Shown piece by piece: positions 32,899 to 39,164 of a stretch of DNA of 39,164 nt (position 1 is the stretch's first letter; the number at the start of each line of letters is the position of its first letter). A program made the translations under genes and the position numbers. The stretch comes from Blastomonas sp. CACIA14H2 (GTDB taxonomy: Bacteria; Pseudomonadota; Alphaproteobacteria; Sphingomonadales; Sphingomonadaceae). Under the pieces are notes generated by a model. The model did not search any database, was not told where the DNA came from, and saw only the letters and a list, made by a program, of their open reading frames with translations. Where the stretch lies: the NCBI GenBank assembly GCA_000503195.1, contig AYSC01000038.1, positions 1 to 39,164 on the forward strand. Direction: 5' to 3'.

Positions 32899-34067
32899 GG
32901 AGATTCTCCTTCAGGCAAGGGGGCGGGCGGGCGATAGGCAGCGAGCGCCGCATCGAGCGTGCGGGCGCGAGCGAACAGGTCGGACTCCTGACCCGGCAGC
33001 GCAATGATCTGGACGCCGACCGGCAGGCCGTCGGTGCTGGACCCGGCGGGCAGGCTGATAGCGGGCAGGCCTGCGATGTTGGCGAGGCAGGTGAAGTCGG
33101 CCTGATTGGCGGGCGCGGCGGCGGAATGCGCGAAGGCGGTCTGCGGCGCGGTGGGCAGCAGCAGTGCGCCATGCCGGGCGATGGCATCGCGCAGCGCGTC
33201 GGCGGTTTCGGCAAGAATGCGCTGGTCCTCGGCCCAGTCAGCCTCGCTGCGGCGCGGCCCATAGGCGATCAGCTTGCGAAGGTGATCCGAGAGCAAGGCG
33301 GGATCGGCCTCGGCGAAATGGGCCGCCATGAAGCGGACGGTCTTGATGAACCCGGCAAAGCGTACGCGCGAGAGCGGATGGGGAAGGGCGATTTCGGCGA
33401 CCGTGCCACAGGCCGTGCGCGCGCGGGTGAAGCCGTCCAGCACGGCGGGCTGGCATTCCACGCCGCCGAGATCGGTCAGCGCTGTCCAGCCAGACGCTCC
33501 GGTCTCGTCGCCAAAGTCGGACATCGCCCGCGCCACGCGTTCCAGCATGTCCAGCGACCGGGCAAGCGGGCCGATGGCGTCGAAATCCCTCTCGGCCAAC
33601 TCCAGCCCCTGCTGGCTGACATGCGCCTGTGCCGGCTTGAAACCATAGACCCCGCAATAGGCCGCCGGAATGCGGATCGACCCCATGGTGTCGGTGCCCA
33701 GCGCGGCATCGCACAGCCCCGCTGCCACCGCCGCGCCGCTGCCCCCCGACGAGCCGCCGGGCGTGTAGCCCATGCGATGCGGATTGTGCGTCGGTCCGAA
33801 CCAGGGGTTATCAGTCTTCGCGCCGAGCGCGGCCTCTTCCATGTTCACGATGCCGGTGATGCTGGCGCCTGCGGCGCGCAGCCTGGCAACGACTTCGGCG
33901 TCCTGTTCGGCGATGCGGTCTCGAAACAGCGCCATGCCGGCGGTCCAGTGCAGGCCCGCGACCGCGATATTGGCCTTCACGCCGATGGTGATTCCGGTAA
34001 GGGAGCCGTCGGTTGCGGGCGCATCGGGCGCGCGCTCGACAAAGGCGTTGAAGGCGTCGAGCATCAT
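32895..34067 (-). CDS. Amidase-signature-family amidase
   Basis: A 390-residue amidohydrolase with the complete Ser-cisSer-Lys triad: K31 (GVKANIAV), S106 (GGSSGGS) and nucleophile S130. The signature reads GTDTMGSIRIPA, with Met where most members have Gly (GTDTGGS), a substitution beside the oxyanion hole that may tune substrate choice. There is no GatA context (no gatB/gatC). It converts an amide to acid plus ammonia; a role as half-amidase after ring opening is inferred from the neighbouring PuuE-like gene. The gene starts with ATGATG and opens the second block of the cluster. No signal peptide. Confidence 0.93.
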   Translation of the reverse strand: MMLDAFNAFVERAPDAPATDGSLTGITIGVKANIAVAGLHWTAGMALFRDRIAEQDAEVVARLRAAGASITGIVNMEEAALGAKTDNPWFGPTHNPHRMGYTPGGSSGGSGAAVAAGLCDAALGTDTMGSIRIPAAYCGVYGFKPAQAHVSQQGLELAERDFDAIGPLARSLDMLERVARAMSDFGDETGASGWTALTDLGGVECQPAVLDGFTRARTACGTVAEIALPHPLSRVRFAGFIKTVRFMAAHFAEADPALLSDHLRKLIAYGPRRSEADWAEDQRILAETADALRDAIARHGALLLPTAPQTAFAHSAAAPANQADFTCLANIAGLPAISLPAGSSTDGLPVGVQIIALPGQESDLFARARTLDAALAAYRPPAPLPEGESP

Positions 34068-34071
34068 TCAG

Positions 34072-34179
34072 CCCCTCCCCTTCAGGGGAGGGTTGGGTGG
34101 GGAGCAATGCGCGCCCACTCTCACAACCGGCGAGGCAGGGCGCCGGCCCCACCCCAACCCCTCCCCTGAAGGGGAGGGG
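34072..34179. repeat. Inverted pair of GC-rich repeats
   Basis: Left copy 34072-34102 begins CCCCTCCCCTTCAGGGGAGG then GTTGGGTGGGG. Right copy 34147-34179 is its reverse complement, closing on CCCCTCCCCTGAAGGGGAGG-type sequence. They occupy the whole gap between the CoA ligase stop (34196) and the amidase start (34067). It is the same general class as 12989-13106 but a distinct subfamily (loop TTC/GAA). It could form a long hairpin in the operon mRNA. Confidence 0.85.
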
Positions 34180-34195
34180 CTTTGGTCGAACCCCC

Positions 34196-35575
34196 TCACA
34201 ATCCCCGCTCGTCGATCAGACGGAGCGGCTTCTGCCGCACCTCGATCTGCGTCAGGGCTGCGGTGCCGCCGGGCGCGACCAGATCGACCTGCACCTCGAC
34301 GCCAAGGCCCCGGCGCAGCAGTTCGGCGAGCTCGCCGGTATCCGTCCCGCCGCGGCTCTCCAGCGTCACGGTCATGTCGTCGCGCTGGCTCGCGGGATCG
34401 CGCACCAGGCGGCAGATGAACTCGCCGGTCAGATCGGCACGGTTCTCGATCAGCGCGCCGATCGCGTGCGGGAAGACGTTGATCCCGCGCAGCTTGACCA
34501 TGTTGTCGCTGCGCCCCTTGAAGCCCGCGATCCGCTTGAACGCCATGCCGGTGGCGTTGGTACCGGTCAGCTCATGCGTGATGTCGTGCGTGTTGAAGCG
34601 GATGCAGGGGGCGACATCGTCCTTGAACAGGCAGGTGACCACCATGTCGCCGGTCTCGCCATGGGCAACCGGCTGGCCGGTATCGATATCAAGCAGTTCC
34701 AGATATTGCGCATCCTCCCAGACATAGAGGCCGTCGCGCTCGGGGCCTTCGCCCGCGATCGACCCGGTATCGCCCACGCCATACCAGTCGAACGCCTTGG
34801 CCCCGCCCCAGGCCGCCTCGACCGAGGCGCGGTCCTCGGTGCCGAGATGGCCGACGATCATGCGGATATTGATCTGGTCGAGAAGCCTTTCAGCGACCGC
34901 CGTGTCGGCGAGCTTGCGGATATAGTCGACGAAGCCGACCAGCACGGTGACGCCGAAATCGGCCATCAGATTGACCTGGTTCAGCGATCGAGTCTCGATG
35001 CCGGTCCCGGCGGAGAGGAACAGCGAGTTGGTGAAATGGGTGATCGCCTCGCGGATATAATGGCCGCCATTGATCATGCCATGGCCATAGACCGACTGGA
35101 TGACGTCACTCGGTTGCAGCCCCTGCCAGCGGTACATCCGTCCGACCAGCAGGTTGGTGATCTCGCGCCCCTTGGGGCCGAACAGCAGCGCCTGCGGACG
35201 GCCGGTGGTGCCCGATGTGGTGTGGAAGATCGAAGGCGCGCGCGACGGGTCGGCCATGTCGATGCCGGCAAAATCGCCGAGCGGCGGATGATCGGCGATC
35301 GAGGCCATCAGGTCGGACTTGTCGTACACCGGCAGCTTGGTGATGTCGGCCAGCCCCTGGATGTCGCCCGGCTCGATCCCGGCATTGCCCCAGAGCCGCT
35401 GGTAGAAGGGGATCTGCCAGCCGCGCTGCATCAGGCGGCGGAACTGGCGGTCCTGGATCGCGAACAGCTCGTCGCGGCTCATGCCGGTATAGCGCTGCAT
35501 GAACGCATCGCCGACGGGATAGTCGGCGAGCATCTGTTTCGCGTCAAAGGCTTCGAAATAGCTGGGGAAGGTCAT
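34196..35575 (-). CDS. Phenylacetate-CoA-ligase-like (PaaK-type) enzyme
   Basis: A 459-residue adenylate-forming ligase of the PaaK group. It has the ATP loop TTSGTTGRPQ (119-128), the core YGVGDTGSIAGEG, and the PaaK-type C-terminal hinge GRSDNMVKLRGINVFP (354-369). These enzymes activate aryl or related carboxylates to CoA thioesters, or sometimes AMP esters. It starts at the ATG at 35575; in-frame sequence upstream is read-through of the 35597-35660 repeat and is not coding for this protein. It lies 14 bases after the PrpD-type gene stop, so the two are probably one transcript. The substrate is unknown; the cluster suggests a small acid freed by the amidase. Confidence 0.92.
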   Translation of the reverse strand: MTFPSYFEAFDAKQMLADYPVGDAFMQRYTGMSRDELFAIQDRQFRRLMQRGWQIPFYQRLWGNAGIEPGDIQGLADITKLPVYDKSDLMASIADHPPLGDFAGIDMADPSRAPSIFHTTSGTTGRPQALLFGPKGREITNLLVGRMYRWQGLQPSDVIQSVYGHGMINGGHYIREAITHFTNSLFLSAGTGIETRSLNQVNLMADFGVTVLVGFVDYIRKLADTAVAERLLDQINIRMIVGHLGTEDRASVEAAWGGAKAFDWYGVGDTGSIAGEGPERDGLYVWEDAQYLELLDIDTGQPVAHGETGDMVVTCLFKDDVAPCIRFNTHDITHELTGTNATGMAFKRIAGFKGRSDNMVKLRGINVFPHAIGALIENRADLTGEFICRLVRDPASQRDDMTVTLESRGGTDTGELAELLRRGLGVEVQVDLVAPGGTAALTQIEVRQKPLRLIDERGL

Positions 35576-35589
35576 GCGGTTTCCGTGGC

Positions 35590-36948
35590 TTATCCCCGTT
35601 TGTCCCGAGCGAAGTCGAGGGACCTCGGCGCGCGTTCCTCGACTTCGCTCGGGACAAACGGATGTGGGTTGGCAAAATACTGGAGCGGATCGTCGAACAC
35701 CCGCGCGTCGGGCCCATCCTCCGCCAGTTCGCGGGCCAGCGCGCGCTTGGCGGCGGTGCCTGCATGCGAAAGCGGCGCATCGGGGCTGCCCAGGGTGTGC
35801 GGGATGGCGCGCTCGATGGTGCGGCCATCGGTCAGGCGGACGACAAGTCGCTGCGGAAACAGCGCATTGGGATCGGGATTGCCGTCGACCGTGATGACCA
35901 GTCGGTCCGCCAGCGCGCGGATCGCGGGATCGGCGAGCGTTTCGGGCACGAAGCGGCGCGGATCGATGCGGCCGTCGGTCAGCATCAGCGCAGTCAGCAC
36001 CGGCAGGCACAGCCGCGCATACGCGGGGGTCATGTCGGCAACCGGCGGACGCCCCACCAGCCGCGCGATCAGCGGCGGAACGTGCGCCTCGATCGCTTCG
36101 ACCTCGCCGGGATCGAGCTGCAGGTCGGCGATCGTCCCCAGCACCGCATGGCTCGCGCGACCCGAGGGATAGGGCTTCACGCTGATCTCGCCGATGCGCC
36201 AGATACGGCCCAGATCGCGCGTATAGCTGGCAAGATCGCCCTGATCGATCAGCCGGAAATAGCCGAACGGCCCCTCGAGCGCGTCATGCGGGCCGGTCAG
36301 CCCGGCCCTGACCAGATCGACCGAGGCGACCGCCGCGCGCGCGGCATTGGCGACCTGAAGCGGCAGCGCAATCGACCCCTCGACATGCGCCTGCATGGTG
36401 CCTGCGACCGACGAATAGGCGAGGCCCAGAACGTCCTCGAGCGGCTCGACGCCTTCGATCCGCGCCACAGCCAGCGCCGCGCCGATGCACCCGGCGGTGG
36501 CGGGGCGGAAGAAAGTGAGGGGGCTGGTCGCGGCAACACCGAGCCCGGCGGCAATATCGACCCCGATGGCGAGCGCGGTGAGCGCGGCGTCGGGATCGCA
36601 GCCGCCCATCCGGTCGATGCTCGCGCCCAGCGCCGCGGTGACCACCGACATCGCGTGCACCACGGCGGGCTCGTGCACCGCGTCCCATTCCAGGCAGTGG
36701 ATGCGGAAGCCGTTGACGAATGCCGCCGAGGCAGCGGGCAGGCGCTCGTCCGACCCGATCAACCGTGCGTCTTCGCCGGTGCCCCAGCCGCGCGCAGCGG
36801 CCAGCACGCCATCGGCCCCCGGTGCGGTCGCGCCGGCTGCTCCCACCGCCAGCGTATCGCCGAGCAGGTGCAGCGCCGCGGCGCCTATCTCGGCCGGCAG
36901 CCGATGCTCGGCGCGCACGAACGCCAGAAGGTTATCGGTCGCGCTCAT
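35590..36948 (-). CDS. MmgE/PrpD-family protein with repeat-derived tail
   Basis: A 452-residue all-helical-plus-lid protein of the MmgE/PrpD family (2-methylcitrate dehydratase, cis-aconitate decarboxylase and related enzymes). Family blocks: LGDTLAVGAAGA, FVNGFRIHCLEWDAVHEPAV, HAMSVVTAALG, TFFRPATAGCIGAAL, SVKPYPSGRASHAVLG. The N-terminal start overlaps the stop of the paralogous gene before it (ATGA). The last 20 or so residues (HPFVPSEVE...SLDFARDKRG) are encoded by a dispersed inverted repeat and are not part of the family fold. It is paired with a second PrpD-type protein, so a heteromer is possible. The reaction is unknown. Confidence 0.88.
   Translation of the reverse strand: MSATDNLLAFVRAEHRLPAEIGAAALHLLGDTLAVGAAGATAPGADGVLAAARGWGTGEDARLIGSDERLPAASAAFVNGFRIHCLEWDAVHEPAVVHAMSVVTAALGASIDRMGGCDPDAALTALAIGVDIAAGLGVAATSPLTFFRPATAGCIGAALAVARIEGVEPLEDVLGLAYSSVAGTMQAHVEGSIALPLQVANAARAAVASVDLVRAGLTGPHDALEGPFGYFRLIDQGDLASYTRDLGRIWRIGEISVKPYPSGRASHAVLGTIADLQLDPGEVEAIEAHVPPLIARLVGRPPVADMTPAYARLCLPVLTALMLTDGRIDPRRFVPETLADPAIRALADRLVITVDGNPDPNALFPQRLVVRLTDGRTIERAIPHTLGSPDAPLSHAGTAAKRALARELAEDGPDARVFDDPLQYFANPHPFVPSEVEERAPRSLDFARDKRG
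35597..35660. repeat. Perfect 24-bp inverted repeat inside the PrpD-type gene
   Basis: Arms 35597-35620 (starting CGTTTGTCCCGAGCGAAGTC) and 35637-35660 are exact reverse complements with a 16-base spacer. The element is a common dispersed repeat type in sphingomonads. It supplies the last codons and the region before the stop of the upstream gene. Confidence 0.92.
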
Positions 36949-38210
36949 GCGAGCCAGTCCTCGATCAGCGCCAGCAGAGCGCCGACGCTTGTGCCGTTGA
37001 GCGCGATCTCGGCCGCGCGGTCGGCTTCCACGGGCTTGAGGCCGCCCCAGCGGACCAGGCTGTCGAGCTTGGCGCCCAGCATGTCGGGGCCGGCGGGGCG
37101 CTCCGGATCGCCGCGCGCATCGGTCAGAACAACCTGTTCCCCTCCCTGGCCAGGGAGGGGCGTGGCAATGACGCGCGCGCCGAAATGCTGCGGATAGGCC
37201 GACGTGAACTCCGCCGCCTCGCGCACGCTCACCTGCGCGCGCTTCTCCGCCAGCGTGGTGATGGCCTCGGGCGTGAAATCTTCGGGCGTCGCATTGCGCC
37301 CGTCGGCAATCACCGCAATGGCATGCTGGATCGAGAATTTGGCATCGAGCTCGGTAACCGGGTGCGGCCGGTCGCAGAACTTGAGCGCATCGGCATAGGT
37401 CTCGACCGTCACCGGCAGGTTCAGCTTGCCCGCTGCGCGCAGCTCGATCGCGCCGTCGATCGCGGGGTGCGCGTGGCGGCACGCGGCCCAGGGCTTGAAG
37501 CTCACCGCATGGATCAGCCAAGCCTCGTCCAGCACCATCGGCCTCGGCTCGCGCACCATCGCGGCGTAGAGGCCCTGTTCGCCTTCCAGCGCTGCGACTG
37601 GTCCGGTAAAGCCCTGCCGCGCCAGCCGCGACAACCAAAGCCCCTCCAGCGCCGCGCGGGCGGCGTGCATCGCCTTGGTCATTACGTCCTCGTGCCGCAT
37701 CCGCCACAGTCCGCCGGTGACCGAGGCGGCATTGCCCAGCGCCCAGCCCGTTGCCGCTTCATCCAAGGCGAAGATCGAGGCCGCCGCCGCCGCGCCGCCA
37801 AAGCCGCCTGCGGTCGAGGTCGGGTGGAAATGCGCATAATGGTACGCATCGAAGGTCGCGCCGACCGCGATCATCGCCTCATACCCGCGCACCGCGCCAT
37901 CGAGCAGCGCATCCATGCCGCATTTTTCCTGCCGCGCCGCCGACAGCGCAGCGGGCCAGATGACAGGGCCGGGGTGGAGCAGCGCGGCGCGGTGGACATC
38001 GTCCATCTCGAGCACATTTCCGAGCAAGGCGGCGCGGGTGAGCATGTCGGGCTCGGCCATGCGCGCGACCGCGGCGACCGGGGCCTGGCGCGCACCCGCG
38101 ACACAGGCCAGCCAGTCGAGCAGATGCAGCCGCGCCCGGGCCCGGTCGCTTTCGTTTGGCGAACGGGCCAAATGTGCGCTAAGCCGCTGGATGAGGCTCG
38201 CGGCGGTCAT
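36945..38210 (-). CDS. MmgE/PrpD-family protein, first gene of the cluster
   Basis: A 421-residue MmgE/PrpD-family protein from the ATG at 38210. Family blocks: LHLLDWLACVAGARQAPVAA, GNVLEMDDVHRAALLHPGPV, YHYAHFHPTSTAGGFGGAAA, SFKPWAACRHAHPAIDGAI, DRPHPVTELDAKFSIQHAIA. It is a paralogue of the next gene, with which it overlaps by four bases, so the two are co-translated. Dehydration, decarboxylation or isomerisation of a dicarboxylate-like substrate is typical for the family. The segment ATPLPGQGGEQVV is partly encoded by a perfect 22-bp palindrome. It diverges from the GntR gene with 20 bases between starts and heads the cluster. Confidence 0.9.
   Translation of the reverse strand: MTAASLIQRLSAHLARSPNESDRARARLHLLDWLACVAGARQAPVAAVARMAEPDMLTRAALLGNVLEMDDVHRAALLHPGPVIWPAALSAARQEKCGMDALLDGAVRGYEAMIAVGATFDAYHYAHFHPTSTAGGFGGAAAAASIFALDEAATGWALGNAASVTGGLWRMRHEDVMTKAMHAARAALEGLWLSRLARQGFTGPVAALEGEQGLYAAMVREPRPMVLDEAWLIHAVSFKPWAACRHAHPAIDGAIELRAAGKLNLPVTVETYADALKFCDRPHPVTELDAKFSIQHAIAVIADGRNATPEDFTPEAITTLAEKRAQVSVREAAEFTSAYPQHFGARVIATPLPGQGGEQVVLTDARGDPERPAGPDMLGAKLDSLVRWGGLKPVEADRAAEIALNGTSVGALLALIEDWLA
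37139..37160. repeat. Perfect 22-bp palindrome within a PrpD-type coding region
   Basis: The sequence opens CCCCTCCCTGG and its second half is the exact reverse complement. It resembles the outer stems of the intergenic repeats at 34072 and 12989. It is in frame and encodes roughly PLPGQGG in the protein. Confidence 0.8.
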
Positions 38211-38230
38211 GCGATGGCATCCGCAGAGCG

Positions 38231-39079
38231 ATGATGGAGCAGGAGCACGCGTTGAACCGCCGCGCAGAGGCCAGTGATACCCTGATCGACAAGGCACCCG
38301 AGAAATCGGGGGACAAATCGGCCGACAAGCCGCGCTACCAGCAGCTTGCCGACGAATTGCGCGCGCGCATCCTTTCGGGCGAGCTGGCGGGCAATGCCAG
38401 CTTCCCGACCGAGAGCGCGCTGTGCGCCGAATATGGCGTCAGCCGCTTTACCGTGCGCGAGGCGCTGCGCCGCTTGCAGGTCGAGGGGCTGATCGCCCGC
38501 CGGCGTGGCTCGGGCACCGTCGTCCAACCCGCGGCGGCGCGCGGTGGCGCGCTGCACCAGCCGCTGTCCAACGTCGGTGAGATTCTGCAATATGCGCGCG
38601 ATACGCGCATCGCCTATGATCACCTGGGGCTTCAGGCGCTGCCCAAGGCCATCGCGGTGCAGATCGCGATGCCGGTCAGCGACAAGTGGTTCCGCTTTCG
38701 TGGCGTGCGCCGCCAGGTCAGCGATGGCCAGCCGATCGCGCTGACCGAAGCCTATGTCATCGCCGATCTCGCCGCTGCGGTCGCGGAAATCCTGCCGCCC
38801 GCCGACGCTGCCGACCAGCAGATCAACCCCGGCGCCAACACGCTGTTCCAGTTCATCAGCAACGCCGCGAGGCTCTCGATGTCCAAGGTGACGCAGGACA
38901 TCCAGGCGGTCCCCGCGAGCGCCGAGGTCGCCGCCGCGCTCGATATCCCGCGCCGTTCCGCCTGCCTGCGTATCCTGCGCTGCTATCACGACCAGAACGG
39001 ACGGCTGTTCGAACTCTCGGTCAGCCACCATCCCGGCGACCGCTTCGCCTATTCGATGCATATCGACGTCGAGGGCTAG
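38231..39079 (+). CDS. GntR-family regulator with UTRA domain (HutC type)
   Basis: A 282-residue transcription factor. After a polar N-terminus (about 1-34) comes a GntR winged helix (about 35-100: YQQLADELRARILSGELAG, FPTESALCAEYGVSRFTVRE, ALRRLQVEGLIARRRGSGTVV) and then a UTRA ligand-binding domain (about 120-275: RFRGVRRQVSDGQPIALTEA, LFELSVSHHPGDRFAYSMHI). HutC-type GntR proteins usually repress nearby catabolic genes until a small ligand binds. It is divergent from the ten-gene cluster, 20 bases away, so control of that cluster is likely. The start may be ATG 38231, 38234, or the TTG at 38252, which has AGGAG upstream. Confidence 0.93.
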   Translation: MMEQEHALNRRAEASDTLIDKAPEKSGDKSADKPRYQQLADELRARILSGELAGNASFPTESALCAEYGVSRFTVREALRRLQVEGLIARRRGSGTVVQPAAARGGALHQPLSNVGEILQYARDTRIAYDHLGLQALPKAIAVQIAMPVSDKWFRFRGVRRQVSDGQPIALTEAYVIADLAAAVAEILPPADAADQQINPGANTLFQFISNAARLSMSKVTQDIQAVPASAEVAAALDIPRRSACLRILRCYHDQNGRLFELSVSHHPGDRFAYSMHIDVEG

Positions 39080-39091
39080 GGGCTTGAAAAT

Positions 39092-39142
39092 CCTCCCCTG
39101 CAGGGGGAGGGGGACCGTTCGCGAAGCGAATGGTGGAGGGGT
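39092..39142. repeat. Third copy of the dispersed palindromic repeat
   Basis: CCTCCCCTGCAGGGGGAGG followed by GGGACC, an inner hairpin (CGTTCGCGAAGCGAATGG) and TGGAGGGGT. It has the same outline as 12989-13036 with a different inner stem. It begins 13 bases after the GntR stop. Nothing else is seen to the window end. Confidence 0.85.
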
Positions 39143-39164
39143 GCTAGCTCCTCGTAGGCGTTTA

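Overview
The window looks like chromosomal DNA of a high-GC alphaproteobacterium, most likely a sphingomonad (order Sphingomonadales). The evidence is high GC in most genes, the gene order mutY / dciA (DUF721) / dsbA-like / dsbA-like / smc, the REDY-like HapK gene, and several families of GC-rich dispersed repeats whose translated form (PFVPSEVE...SLDFARD) is characteristic of sphingomonad genomes. No genus is claimed. There is no phage, IS element, CRISPR array or rRNA gene. One tRNA-Gly(UCC) is present.

Layout. 1-423 is the 3' end of queA. 528-2759 is a catalase-peroxidase katG with a signal peptide, convergent with an asmA-like gene (2824-4953, minus) across a strong terminator. 5095-7826 (minus) is a two-gene unit of a coiled-coil protein and a GAF-GAF-PAS class IIIb adenylate cyclase. 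7970-8486 (minus) is a low-GC BrnT/BrnA toxin-antitoxin pair. 8633-14522 (minus) is the housekeeping run dciA, dsbA-like, dsbA-like lipoprotein, smc, divergent from mutY (14537-15634). A Tat-type serine hydrolase, nudC and tRNA-Gly follow on the plus strand.

18373-25331 resembles an oxidative/envelope stress block: a PA2169-type four-helix protein, a large-subunit catalase katE, two divergent L,D-transpeptidases, an endonuclease/exonuclease/phosphatase-family protein, and a phospholipase D/cardiolipin-synthase-like protein translationally coupled to it. Two secreted proteins of unknown function (25450-27083) flank a perfect 16-bp palindrome; the second is coupled to a quinone oxidoreductase.

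28280-38210 (minus) is a ten-gene catabolic cluster, divergent from its probable regulator, a GntR/UTRA protein (38231-39079). In transcription order it encodes two MmgE/PrpD proteins, a phenylacetate-CoA-ligase-like enzyme, an amidase-signature amidase, a REDY-like HapK protein, an SDR, a PuuE-like polysaccharide-deacetylase-family hydrolase, a crotonase lacking the usual two glutamates, a two-module VOC protein, and an Asp/Glu-racemase-superfamily enzyme lacking the first cysteine. Two repeat-filled gaps divide it into three tightly coupled blocks. I recognise no described pathway with this set. The best hypothesis is degradation of a cyclic imide or related ring amide: ring opening by the PuuE-like enzyme, half-amide hydrolysis by the amidase, then CoA activation and beta-oxidation-like steps. 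This cluster is the strongest candidate for an undescribed system.
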